Positions 19,037 through 28,431 of a stretch of 55,375 nt of DNA are shown in pieces. A program made the translations under genes and the position numbers. This DNA comes from Draconibacterium orientale (GTDB lineage Bacteria > Bacteroidota > Bacteroidia > Bacteroidales > UBA12170), in NCBI GenBank assembly GCA_020718205.1, contig DYSN01000010.1, positions 1 through 55,375 of the forward strand, given 5' to 3'. How positions within the stretch are numbered: position 1 is the first letter of the stretch; each line of letters opens with the position of its first letter. The notes beneath the pieces were generated by a model that made no database searches, was not told where the DNA came from, and worked only from the letters and a program-made list of their open reading frames with translations.

Positions 19037-19165
19037 ACGATTCCCTTTTTAACTGATATTTAAACCACCCCCATTGCAGAAAATCAATGAATAAAAATAA
19101 TGGTTTCACGAAAATATGGCACCAAATTCCTAATTTTACCTGCATAAAAAGATTTATCCTGTCCA

Positions 19166-19561
19166 ATGAAAAACATCACTTTATTAACAATAATCGGCCT
19201 TATTTTAATTTTTGCGGGATGCAAAAAAGACATCTTCGACTACCGAACCAAATATACCGGATCGTGGGAATTTACTGTTAAATGGACAGAAGTCAATATA
19301 GATTCGGTGGGTCATCACGAAAGTGGGGAATATATCTATATGGGGGAAATAATAACTGGTGATGCAGATGACGAGTTGATAGTGAGCTATTCGAGCACCA
19401 ATAGCGCTATTATTGCCATCGATAAAAACGGAGACATAACCAATTTCCCTACCCAATATGCCTCCGGAGATTTTGACGGAACCGAAAATATGAACCTGTT
19501 TTTACGCTATGGCGGATTGGGTGGATATGTGGCCTACGAAATAAAAGGCAAGAAGGATTAA
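19166..19561 (+). CDS. Small putative lipoprotein of unknown function
   Basis: This 131-residue protein has an N-terminal signal (LLTIIGLILIFAGC) with a lipobox AGC that places the acylated cysteine near 19, then an acidic, beta-rich mature part. I recognise no domain. Comparable short lipoproteins are abundant in Bacteroidota and usually sit on the inner face of the outer membrane. It lies 129 bp after the broken AlbA_2 gene and 77 bp before the serine hydrolase. The coding frame is clean with a normal ATG start, so it looks real, but no function can be given. Confidence 0.65.
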   Translation: MKNITLLTIIGLILIFAGCKKDIFDYRTKYTGSWEFTVKWTEVNIDSVGHHESGEYIYMGEIITGDADDELIVSYSSTNSAIIAIDKNGDITNFPTQYASGDFDGTENMNLFLRYGGLGGYVAYEIKGKKD

Positions 19562-19638
19562 TTCAAAAAAAGGATTTAGGTTGGTTATTAAACCTTATTT
19601 GATTTAAATTGTCCAACTTTCCTTAAAATATTTAGATA

Positions 19639-20949
19639 ATGGTAAAATGGTTGTTCTTTACATTAATGACTTGGGGAAGCTTGTCAGCTTTTTCGCAAAA
19701 CCTATACTTTCCACCCACCGAAAGCGATGAATGGGACACCCTTTCCCCCCAAAGATATCATTGGTGCGACACAAAAATAGACAGCCTTTATGAATTTCCG
19801 GAAGCCAACAATACCAAGGCCTTCCTTCTACTTATCGATGGGAAAATAGTTCTGGAACAATATTTCAATGGCCACGATGCAAATGCTTCCTGGTATTGGG
19901 CATCGGCGGGAAAATCATTAACATCGTTCATGGTGGGGCTGGCTCAGCAAGATGGTTATTTGAGCATTTACGACGCCACCAGCTCCTATCTTGGCAATGG
20001 TTGGACAAGTTGCTCCCCCGAACAGGAAGAAAAAATTACCATCCGCCATCAATTGACCATGACATCAGGGCTTGATGACGGCGTTACTGATCCACATTGC
20101 ACAGATGTAGCTTGTTTAACTTTTAAGGCAAATGCAGGAGAGCGTTGGGCCTACCACAATGCTCCCTACACCCTTCTCGACGGGGTTATAGAAGCCGCCA
20201 CGGGGATGTCGCTCAATGTTTACACCAATCTCAAAGTAAAAACAGTAACAGGCATGACAGGCTTATTCGTTCCATCGGGCTATAATAATGTGTTTTATAG
20301 TACGGCCCGAAGCATGGCGCGATTTGGCTTGCTCATTCTCAATAATGGAGATTGGAACGGCAGGCCTATCATGACCGACCAAAACTACTTTCACGAAATG
20401 ACCCATCAATCGCAGGATTTGAACCAAAGCTACGGCTATTTATGGTGGCTCAATGGGTATGACAGCTTTATGATTCCACAATCGCAATTTGTTTTTCCGG
20501 GCCCATTATTCACAAATGCTCCCACGGATTCTTATGCGGCAATGGGCAAAAACGGCCAATTTTTGAATGTGGTTTCCGGTAAAAATATGATTTGGATAAG
20601 AATGGGTGATGCACCCGACAATTCAGATGTGCCTTTTTTGCTCAATGACCAGATTTGGGGGTATTTAAATGAGTTGAATTGCCATTCAGTTGGAATTGCT
20701 GAAACTGATTTTGGTAAAAACCAAATCCGCATTTCCCCCATTCCAATTCAGGAAACCATCAATATTACCTCTGATGAAAAAATTGTTCTGTCTGAATTAA
20801 TAAATGCGCAAGGGCAAATTGTACTTAGAACACATCCAAAAAATTGGAATTTTGAGATTGAAACATCAAATCTATTGCCTGGATTTTATATTTTGCGATT
20901 TAAAACAGGAAACGGTCACCATCATTCAATAAAAGTAATAAAGAATTAA
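19639..20949 (+). CDS. Secreted serine hydrolase, class C beta-lactamase fold, with T9SS sorting domain
   Basis: This 436-residue protein has a Sec signal (1-20, ending AFSQ) and a beta-lactamase/transpeptidase fold with SxxK as SAGK (S89-K92) and YxN as YHN (Y172-N174). Such proteins include esterases, D-aminopeptidases and penicillin-binding proteins; the substrate is not deducible. Residues from about 365 to the end form a T9SS type A sorting domain (ISPIPIQETINI, then LLPGFYILRFKTGNG and a basic end), so it is exported across the outer membrane and probably surface-attached or released. The frame is intact and no operon partner is evident. Confidence 0.85.
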   Translation: MVKWLFFTLMTWGSLSAFSQNLYFPPTESDEWDTLSPQRYHWCDTKIDSLYEFPEANNTKAFLLLIDGKIVLEQYFNGHDANASWYWASAGKSLTSFMVGLAQQDGYLSIYDATSSYLGNGWTSCSPEQEEKITIRHQLTMTSGLDDGVTDPHCTDVACLTFKANAGERWAYHNAPYTLLDGVIEAATGMSLNVYTNLKVKTVTGMTGLFVPSGYNNVFYSTARSMARFGLLILNNGDWNGRPIMTDQNYFHEMTHQSQDLNQSYGYLWWLNGYDSFMIPQSQFVFPGPLFTNAPTDSYAAMGKNGQFLNVVSGKNMIWIRMGDAPDNSDVPFLLNDQIWGYLNELNCHSVGIAETDFGKNQIRISPIPIQETINITSDEKIVLSELINAQGQIVLRTHPKNWNFEIETSNLLPGFYILRFKTGNGHHHSIKVIKN

Positions 20950-20976
20950 ATTTCAAAGTTTTAAAGCAAACTCATC

Positions 20977-21276
20977 ATGGCAAATAATACATCCCAACAT
21001 ATTCTGAACACCTCGGCAAATTTGCTGGGGTTTTGCCTTTTTGTAATTACTTCGTTGCATATAACCAATAAAGCCGAAACAGTTATCATCGACGAACTTA
21101 CCTCGATAGTTGGGGTGCTTTTGGTGTTCTCGTCACTGTTCTCGTTTTTCTCAATTCGCACATCACACCACAAAACTGAACAACAACTTGAGTTGGCTGC
21201 CGATTACTTTTTTATAACAGCCCTCATTGGTATTTTGGGAATCATTCTTTTTATTGCTTTTAACTATATTGCCTGA
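20977..21276 (+). CDS. Small integral membrane protein
   Basis: This 99-residue protein has three likely membrane segments (about 16-33, 38-60 and 74-97) separated by short polar loops, including SIRTSHHKTEQQLE. I do not recognise a named family, although similar three-helix proteins are common in Bacteroidota. It starts 27 bp after the serine hydrolase stop and may share its transcript. The minus-strand frame across the same bases has no protein-like character. Function is unknown. Confidence 0.6.
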   Translation: MANNTSQHILNTSANLLGFCLFVITSLHITNKAETVIIDELTSIVGVLLVFSSLFSFFSIRTSHHKTEQQLELAADYFFITALIGILGIILFIAFNYIA

Positions 21277-21477
21277 AAAACAACTATTTAAGGCAATTTA
21301 TTGATATTTTTTATCACCCGCTTTATAAAATTTGAATCATCCTTTTCAAAATTTCTTTCTGTTCAAGTGATGATATGGCAACATTCCTGATATTTTTTTG
21401 TTTTTAGGTTTATTTTTCGCCGCACCAATAAAAACGATTGTTGGTTGATAGAACATGAAAAGAGAATTTTAAGACGA

Positions 21478-22622
21478 ATGCATATGTTACGATTTCAATA
21501 TTTGGTATATCTGGTTTTTCTGAGCTTTTCAGCTATTGCTCAATCTGATAATCAATCCAAAAACTAAAAAACAATTCTTTAATTTAACATCAAACTACGC
21601 CTATGGCAATATCATCCCAACAAATCCTTTTGTGAAAGGTGAGAACAGAGAAGGGCTTCCACAAAAAACACTATCAGGCTTTTTCGCTTAAAGTACTTTG
21701 GCAAAATCCAGGTTACCGCAATTGGCAGAAAGTATTTAAAGGTCCTCATTACGGACTTGGAATCACTCGGGGCGATTTTTTCAATTCCACAGAAATCGGC
21801 TATCCAATATCATATTATGGTGTTTTGGGTTTACCCATTAAGCGTTGAAACAAGCTGGAGCTTTATTCTGAGATTCAATTTGGATTAACAAGCAACCGGA
21901 AAAAATACGACAGCATTGCAAATCCATACAATATTGTTACAGGAGGCGGAATGACAGTCCATTTGAACATTGGCATCAATGCTTGTTATCCGTTAAATAA
22001 ATACCTGGATTTAGGGGCTGCGTTTTCGTTTATCCATTTTTCAAATGGCGGCTTCGAAAGGCCAATCCGCGGTTTTAATATATATTCGCCCAGTGTGGAG
22101 CTCAAATATCATATAAACCAAAGACCAAACGCCAGGGAAATAGAATCGCCCCGAAGGCTGGAAAGAAGTAACGACTTGTATCTGATGCTGGGCTATGGCG
22201 ACCATCAATTGGTTGAGCATGAATTGGATACGAATTATTTTGCCATTGCAGGAATCAGTGCCATTTATTTTACTCAACTTTCCAATGCTTTCAGGTTGGG
22301 CTATGGGGCTGATATGAACTACTGGTGGGGTTTAAATGCCAGACCCGATGGCACTCCGGGGCCTTATTTCTTCGATAATATGACGCTGGGATTGATACTT
22401 CAGCCCGAACTCATCATCGACAGATTCACCCTGGTTGGAGGAATCGGAATCTATGCTGTTCATCTGGATTATGGCAATTTCAGCCAAACATATCAGCGGT
22501 TGATGGTTTGATATGAGTTTTACAAAAACATCTCTCTTGGTGTTAATGTAAGATCGATTAATTTTATGCCGGCCGAGTTGCTGGAGTTTAATCTGGGCTA
22601 TCGGTTTAGGTGGATGAAATAA
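21478..22622 (+). pseudogene. PagL-like acyloxyacyl hydrolase (lipid A 3-O-deacylase), multiply broken
   Basis: The pieces read as one former outer-membrane protein. A signal peptide (YLVYLVFLSFSAIAQ) is in one frame. A shift near 21555 leads to KQFFNLTSNYAYGNI, and another near 21650 leads to the main frame 21639-22622. That frame is interrupted by TGA at 21846-21848 and 22509-22511 and ends at TAA 22620-22622. FIHFSNGG in the main frame matches the His-x-Ser active-site motif of PagL-type deacylases, and the C-terminus ends in alternating aromatic strands. Two frameshifts plus two stops make function very unlikely. It is convergent with the last gene of the glucan locus. Confidence 0.8.
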
Positions 22623-22643
22623 AAAAAGCTGTTCTCCAAATAA

Positions 22644-25427
22644 CTACTCACTCTGCAAAAACACCTTGATAACATTAAGCTCTTCGTCGAAATTTTCGTT
22701 GATATATTGACTGCTAATGATGCAGCTTTTGGCTCTTTCCTTTGTTAAAATCACAGGAACATTGTTCACGGCTACTACGCCAATCATATAACGGTTTATT
22801 TTGTGAATGGGTTTTAACACATAGACCACTCTAATCCGTTTTTCATGAAATGTCAACTCAATGGAAGCTTCACCCTGCTCATTAAATAGCTCCGGCCTGA
22901 TGCGTGGTTCAAGGATTAAATCGCCTTTTTTACCGCGAACACCAAACATCTGACTCGTTAAACTGAGCATCATCCAGGCGGAAGAGCCCGTGAGATAGGC
23001 ATAGGCTCCCCTATCGCCAATTTCCAAATAACTCGGAACGCCGGGAAATATTTTCGATGTGGCCGAATCGGTGGCTAGCTGAAAAACATCGAAAATTATT
23101 TGGTTGGCAAACTCGTTGAAGCCCCTTGTATACATGGCATAGGCCAACATCACATTTTGCTGTAACCACTTGCTGCCATGTTCTTTATAGCCATAAACAA
23201 ATCCTGTTAAGCGCCCTACATTCAGGTCAAGTTGCGAAAAAGGCCTGCACAATCTGATTCCTTTGGTATCGGTATCGGTTAAAAGCTCGTCGACGGCTTG
23301 TTTAATAAACGGAATTCGCTCGTCTGAGGCAGCCTGATTTAGAATGGTCATGACCTGGGTTGTAAGGTCGATTTGTTTTTTCTGACTGCTATAACCCCCA
23401 ATTGCCTGACCCAGATTGTCGTAATGGCCATTGAAAAAGCCGGCATTGTCGGCAAACTGAATCCATTCCTGTTGCGCTATGAGCGATAAAACATGTTGCG
23501 CTTTTTCATGGAGGTCAATTTTCAGGTCGTCGATATTTACTTGTACCACTCGTCCGCTCAAAGGATTCTCTACCCGGCTGAAAAACTCCTGAATCCTCTG
23601 TTGTTTCTCCCCACTGATGCTATAATCAATCTTTACCTGATTATCCAAACGGTCGATGAGCACCAACAATTCTTCGAAGAGATCCACCGATTTTTGTCCA
23701 TTTTTCTGAAGCACCTCAAGCCACTCGTTCATGAGCAGAAGATTGTGGGCATAGAAAGCATAAAAACCCACTGTTTCGCCATTTTCGCGGGCCATATCGT
23801 AGGTATCGTTCCAATCGGCTCCTTCGAGCTTGAGAATATTGTGGGTTCCCACGGTATAGAAAGCAGAAAGCTGCTGAACAAGCAAATGCTCGAAAATAGA
23901 GCCCCGATAAATTTCTTCGTTATTGGCTAATTGCCAATTTCCTGACGCACGATTCCAACTGGCATCCACTCTTTTACATCTATGCACAAACTGGTCTTTC
24001 CAGTAGGGCATTTTTTGGAAGAGAAGATCGTAATCGCCGCTTTGATTCAAATAAAAATTGGTAACAAAAACAGGCCATGCACCGTGGTCGCTCCACGAAC
24101 GGGGCACATTGTTGCGGTCGGCAATAAATTCTCCGGGCTTGAAACCAATGATGGTGGCGTTGCTTCCATCGATACGGATGCCGTTGAAATTATTGATGAT
24201 TTCCTGGCGGGCACTTCCCGGGTCTATGAGCAAAACGGAAAGCAAATCCTGCCACAAATCGCGCCATCCGCGACCTCCGCGGCCATAGCTAAAATCGGGG
24301 AGAAATGAATTTCCAAACTCCTGACGGGCTTTCACCTGATAAATAACCCATTGTGCCCACTCATCGAAATCTGTGGAAGCTGTTTGAATTTTTATTCGCT
24401 GTGTATAGTTCTCCCAGTATGACTTTGTTTTTGCAAATGCCTGACTGACGCCACTTTTATGACCAAAATGAGCCGGCCATTGGGCCGATTCCTTCTCATT
24501 TTCGCTGATGCCATTCATGAGAATATAGCTGAGGGTTTGGCCAGGATTTAACGTGATTTTAGCGAATCGAAAAGCGCCAATGGCTTCCCTTCCGTGATTG
24601 TTCTCCGCAAATAAATCCGATGGCTTTTTATGGAGAAAAACCGCTTCGGGATTGTCCAATGACCCACCTTCGCCCGTAAAATCGACCATATCGAGCCAGA
24701 TTTGCTCTGGAGCCAATCCTTGCTCATCGGCACCCAAAACCATATAATTGGTATGGTTGGCGCGGTGACCATGCTCATCGTGAACTATGTTGGGCTTAAC
24801 CCGAACTCCATGTGATTCTTTAAAAACCTGCTGAAACATGGAAGTTACTTCCCTGTGATCGCGGAAATTGTCGGCATGGCGGCCAAAAAGGGGAATGGAA
24901 TAGGTCAGTTGCAAATTGATTGCTGAAGTGCCTGTATTTTCAATTTTGACCCACAAAAGCTCCACAGTATCTTTAGAATTGGGGACGAAGACTACAATTT
25001 CGGAACGAATGGCTCTTTCGGTGTTTTGGCGGTGAAGGCTAAAAATGCCCGGTTGTGCCTGAACTTCGGAATAATCCTGATTTTCGGCCCATTTTTCGGC
25101 TTTTTGCCAGGCGCTCATTCCAGTGGCCGACCAGGGTTTGTGTCCATCGACGGTGATCCATATATTTCTCGAAGACAAGGTTTTGTCCATTTCTTCCGAT
25201 ACCAAAGGCGGTGTGAGATAGTGACTGAACGAAGTACAAACATCGCCTTTCAATTGTGGATTTACCCAGGATTTCATTCCGGCGGAATTCATCAGTGGGA
25301 AATACAAACGCGAGAGATAGTCGGCATGTGGTGTCGAAAAACTACCATTTTCCTGATTTTTAAAGACCCACAGCGGGCCTTTTCCCTGACGTGCGGCTTT
25401 TCCGCCAACCATATCTTTTGTGACCAT
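22644..25427 (-). CDS. Cytoplasmic glycoside phosphorylase, GH94/GH149/GH161-type
   Basis: This 927-residue protein has no signal peptide, so it acts in the cytoplasm. It has the N-terminal beta-sandwich and (alpha/alpha)6 barrel layout of disaccharide and oligosaccharide phosphorylases. Segments include the opening WVFKNQENGSF, GRGGRGWRDLWQD near 387-399, DHGAWPV and EGADWND (536-542; the acidic D538/D541 are candidates for the general acid). Family knowledge: these enzymes split beta-glucosidic bonds with phosphate to give glucose 1-phosphate. The length and the beta-1,3-glucan context favour a laminari-oligosaccharide phosphorylase, but GH94, GH149 and GH161 cannot be separated by eye. It is the last gene of the locus, 17 bp after the GH-A gene. 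Confidence 0.8.
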   Translation of the reverse strand: MVTKDMVGGKAARQGKGPLWVFKNQENGSFSTPHADYLSRLYFPLMNSAGMKSWVNPQLKGDVCTSFSHYLTPPLVSEEMDKTLSSRNIWITVDGHKPWSATGMSAWQKAEKWAENQDYSEVQAQPGIFSLHRQNTERAIRSEIVVFVPNSKDTVELLWVKIENTGTSAINLQLTYSIPLFGRHADNFRDHREVTSMFQQVFKESHGVRVKPNIVHDEHGHRANHTNYMVLGADEQGLAPEQIWLDMVDFTGEGGSLDNPEAVFLHKKPSDLFAENNHGREAIGAFRFAKITLNPGQTLSYILMNGISENEKESAQWPAHFGHKSGVSQAFAKTKSYWENYTQRIKIQTASTDFDEWAQWVIYQVKARQEFGNSFLPDFSYGRGGRGWRDLWQDLLSVLLIDPGSARQEIINNFNGIRIDGSNATIIGFKPGEFIADRNNVPRSWSDHGAWPVFVTNFYLNQSGDYDLLFQKMPYWKDQFVHRCKRVDASWNRASGNWQLANNEEIYRGSIFEHLLVQQLSAFYTVGTHNILKLEGADWNDTYDMARENGETVGFYAFYAHNLLLMNEWLEVLQKNGQKSVDLFEELLVLIDRLDNQVKIDYSISGEKQQRIQEFFSRVENPLSGRVVQVNIDDLKIDLHEKAQHVLSLIAQQEWIQFADNAGFFNGHYDNLGQAIGGYSSQKKQIDLTTQVMTILNQAASDERIPFIKQAVDELLTDTDTKGIRLCRPFSQLDLNVGRLTGFVYGYKEHGSKWLQQNVMLAYAMYTRGFNEFANQIIFDVFQLATDSATSKIFPGVPSYLEIGDRGAYAYLTGSSAWMMLSLTSQMFGVRGKKGDLILEPRIRPELFNEQGEASIELTFHEKRIRVVYVLKPIHKINRYMIGVVAVNNVPVILTKERAKSCIISSQYINENFDEELNVIKVFLQSE

Positions 25428-25444
25428 AGTAAATTCTCAAAAAA

Positions 25445-26773
25445 TTATTCTACAACTAAAAATGATATGTTTGCGGTGGCGGCATTTCCATGACCATCGC
25501 TGGCATAAACAAACAGGCGATACTCCCCTGTGGCGGGTGCTGTAAATGAAATTTCGGAAAGTTGAGTTCCTTCAGATTGCCAAACCACTTCGGGGGTTTC
25601 TTCGAAATCGCCACCATCACTTTGGGCGTGAACCGGAACTTCGCGCATTATCTGCCAATGATAGGCTAATGTATCATTCTCTAAATCAACAACCTGAACC
25701 AGGGAATTAAATTCCTTTCCCGATTTCAGCGTTACACTTTCGTAGGCTGTTTTTCCATCCAAAGTAAAAGATTTCAACTGTGGTACGCGGTTATCGGGCC
25801 ATTTGGCATTCCAAACATAATGCATCATATCCACCGCTTCGGTTTCTTCGCCATTGGGCATAAAAATTCCGTACCATGTTGGAGTACGCTCCTGCTTTTG
25901 CCCCCAAAGAAAAACGAAAGAACCCAGACAATGGGTAGGATCGGCTTCAATCACCTTTTGATAGCGCATGAGATAATCCTGAGCCTTATCGTGACTGTTG
26001 TGTTCAATGGGTCGGCCCCAGCTGGTTGCGGGTACTTCCCAATGGCCTGTTGCTCCCCACTCAGAAACAATGTAGGCGCCGTTATAATCGCCATCTCTCA
26101 GATAATCAGGAAGATTCACTATATCGCCATAAAGCTGAAAAGAAATAAAATCAAGCTCGGGGGCATATTCTTTAATGTGCATCAACACATCGGGAGCGGC
26201 TCCTGCCAGCATGGTCGTTACAGGATGGTTTGGGTCGATTTCATGAATCATTTTTGCAATTTCGTTTACCGCAGACCAAACTTTTACGTTGGTATAGCGC
26301 AGGTTAAGCTCGTTTCCAATCCCCCAAAGCAACAAAGCCGGATGATCCTTCAGCGCTTCCACATCACGTTTAATTTGCTCGAACTGAGCCCGAACAGCCA
26401 AAGAGTCGTTATAGTCGAAACCATGACGCTCGCGCCCCACTTCAATGCCCATGCAAACCATCAACCCATGTTTCTGAGCTTCGTCGAGCACTTCTCTCCC
26501 ACTCTGCTTTCCGTTATCTATTCTCCAGGTTCTCAAGGTATTACCACCATGCTCTTTTAAGCTGGCCATATTGCCAAACTCCAATCCGGCTCCTTTAATA
26601 AAAAATGGTTCCCCATCTTTGAGTAAAAGATATTTGCCATTCACCTGTTTTAACTCTGCTTTTACAGTTTTATTTGTTGATTTTTTGATTTCTGCCGTGG
26701 AGCAAGCAATGAAGAATATCGTGCTGATGCCTAACAACAAAATGAGTCCTGGTACTATTAAATTTCTGATCAT
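25445..26773 (-). CDS. Lipoprotein clan GH-A glycosidase with Ig-like C-terminus (GH158 or GH2-type candidate)
   Basis: This 442-residue lipoprotein has a lipobox ending IAC (C24). A TIM barrel follows with acid/base GNE (E155 in WGIGNELN) and nucleophile E238 (IVSEWG), the clan GH-A pattern. From about 345 an Ig-like beta domain follows. Annotation pipelines often label such proteins GH2 TIM-barrel. The TIM plus Ig architecture, the 83-residue spacing of the two glutamates and the beta-1,3-glucan neighbours fit what I recall of GH158 endo-beta-1,3-glucanases, but I could not verify that. It is anchored to a membrane, probably the outer one, and encoded between the MFS porter (95 bp upstream) and the phosphorylase (17 bp downstream). 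Confidence 0.72.
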   Translation of the reverse strand: MIRNLIVPGLILLLGISTIFFIACSTAEIKKSTNKTVKAELKQVNGKYLLLKDGEPFFIKGAGLEFGNMASLKEHGGNTLRTWRIDNGKQSGREVLDEAQKHGLMVCMGIEVGRERHGFDYNDSLAVRAQFEQIKRDVEALKDHPALLLWGIGNELNLRYTNVKVWSAVNEIAKMIHEIDPNHPVTTMLAGAAPDVLMHIKEYAPELDFISFQLYGDIVNLPDYLRDGDYNGAYIVSEWGATGHWEVPATSWGRPIEHNSHDKAQDYLMRYQKVIEADPTHCLGSFVFLWGQKQERTPTWYGIFMPNGEETEAVDMMHYVWNAKWPDNRVPQLKSFTLDGKTAYESVTLKSGKEFNSLVQVVDLENDTLAYHWQIMREVPVHAQSDGGDFEETPEVVWQSEGTQLSEISFTAPATGEYRLFVYASDGHGNAATANISFLVVE

Positions 26774-26868
26774 TGGTTATATTTTTATTGTTTCGGGGTC
26801 AGATTGCAAGCTGTTGGTAAAGCTCAACGAGCCAGGCAAAAGGAATCCTTTCATGGTTTTTCTATATT

Positions 26869-28431
26869 TTATTTAGCAAGGAATTTTTCTAATTCTTCGA
26901 GCGATTTTCCTTTGGTTTCGGGGACTTTGAACATCACAAACACCAATCCGGCTGCGGCAAACAGACCATAGATAAAAAAAGTTGACGAGCTGCCAAGCAC
27001 TTCCAGCTCCCAGGGGAAAACAAGCTGCACCAGAAAGCTCACCACCGAATTGATAAATCCCACAAACGAAATGGCCACAGCCCTAACACTGTTGGGAAAC
27101 AATTCTGAGAAAAGCACCCACATTACGGGGCCAATGGAAATGGCGAAAGATGCCACAAAAGCAAGTATTCCCCATAAAATCAGGGTGGAATTGATATGGA
27201 TAGCACTGTTGAGCAAAGAAGATTTGTTCTGCTCAAAATCGGCCACAGAAATTACCTGACACAGCTTGGTTACAAAATCGCTTTCGGCATTAAAAACCAT
27301 CCCTTCAATGGATTGGAGCTGCTGAAATATAGGCGAACCGGCAAACTGGCTCAGAGTATTTTTATCCACTGAATAGGTGGCCGCATTAAACCCGTAGGAA
27401 AGTAAAAACATGCTTACAACTATTCCCGCCATACCAAGAATTAACAAGGGTTTGCGTCCGAATTTATCGATGAATCCAATGGCCAGAACTGTGAAAATCA
27501 GATTAATAAGTCCCACATAAATGGCTTGTGTGAAAGAAGCATCGATGCCAATACCCGATTGCTCAAAAATCATGGGGGCGTAAAAGAAAACCGAATTGAT
27601 TCCGGTGATTTGCTGCAATACAGCCAGCACGATTCCTATGAGCAGAACTTTGGATAAAGCCGGTTTAAAAATATCGGTCCATTTGGCTTTGGCTTTGCTT
27701 TCGTCCGATTGCAGGCTGGCTTTAATCAAGACAATATCTTTATCAACCTGACTTTCGCCAACTGCCTTTGCCAACACCACTCGTGCTTCCTGGTCAAAAC
27801 CTTTCATAAGGAGCCAACGGGGACTGCGGGGAACCAGCATCAGTACGAAAAAGTAAAAAATGGCTGGAATGCTTTCAATACCCAACATCCAACGCCAATT
27901 GTATTCGGCTAATTTTAAGCTATTCACCAAGTCGTTATCAAGTTGTCCCCATTTCAAAATCAGGTAGTTGGTGAAAAATGCAGCAGAAATACCAATAACG
28001 ATATTGAGCTGATTGAACGATACCAACCTTCCGCGAAGATGAGCCGGAGCAGTTTCAGCAATATACATGGGCGCAATAATTAAAGAAGCACCCACTCCAA
28101 AACCGCCAATCATGCGGGCAATGACTAAAAAAGCAAAATTGGGAGCAATGGCCGACAAAACAGCCGACAGCGCATAAACCAATGCCGAAATGGTCAGAAT
28201 TTTCTTTCTTCCATATTTATCGCTTAATGGTCCCACCAGCATCATGGCGAGGGTTGCTGTTAATGTGAGTGAACTCACCGCCCAGCCCAATTGCAGTTTG
28301 CTGAGACCGAATTCCGGCTCAATAAACTTCACCACGCCCGAAATAACCGAAGCGTCGAATCCCATTAAAAATCCGCCCAATGCTACAATCAGGCTTATCT
28401 TTACTACATATAGTTGGCTTCCATTTTTCAT
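26869..28431 (-). CDS. MFS sugar porter
   Basis: This 520-residue protein has 12 predicted membrane helices and sugar-porter signatures: GFDASVISG in helix 1, DKYGRKK between helices 2 and 3, PRSPRWLL after helix 6, QQITGINSVFFYAP in helix 7 and PETKGKS at the C-terminus. A longer loop near 360-390 precedes helix 10. It would carry glucose or short beta-glucan oligosaccharides across the inner membrane, feeding the cytoplasmic phosphorylase. Its ATG overlaps the GH3 stop by 4 bp (28428-28431, ATGA), so the two are translationally coupled. The substrate is inferred from context only. Confidence 0.9.
   Translation of the reverse strand: MKNGSQLYVVKISLIVALGGFLMGFDASVISGVVKFIEPEFGLSKLQLGWAVSSLTLTATLAMMLVGPLSDKYGRKKILTISALVYALSAVLSAIAPNFAFLVIARMIGGFGVGASLIIAPMYIAETAPAHLRGRLVSFNQLNIVIGISAAFFTNYLILKWGQLDNDLVNSLKLAEYNWRWMLGIESIPAIFYFFVLMLVPRSPRWLLMKGFDQEARVVLAKAVGESQVDKDIVLIKASLQSDESKAKAKWTDIFKPALSKVLLIGIVLAVLQQITGINSVFFYAPMIFEQSGIGIDASFTQAIYVGLINLIFTVLAIGFIDKFGRKPLLILGMAGIVVSMFLLSYGFNAATYSVDKNTLSQFAGSPIFQQLQSIEGMVFNAESDFVTKLCQVISVADFEQNKSSLLNSAIHINSTLILWGILAFVASFAISIGPVMWVLFSELFPNSVRAVAISFVGFINSVVSFLVQLVFPWELEVLGSSSTFFIYGLFAAAGLVFVMFKVPETKGKSLEELEKFLAK

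Noticed and set aside
21478-22622. In-frame TGA codons as recoded Trp or selenocysteine
   Set aside because: The same region also has frameshifts, normal genes here end in TGA (for example GH3 and MNT) and use TGG for Trp, and no selenocysteine element is apparent.
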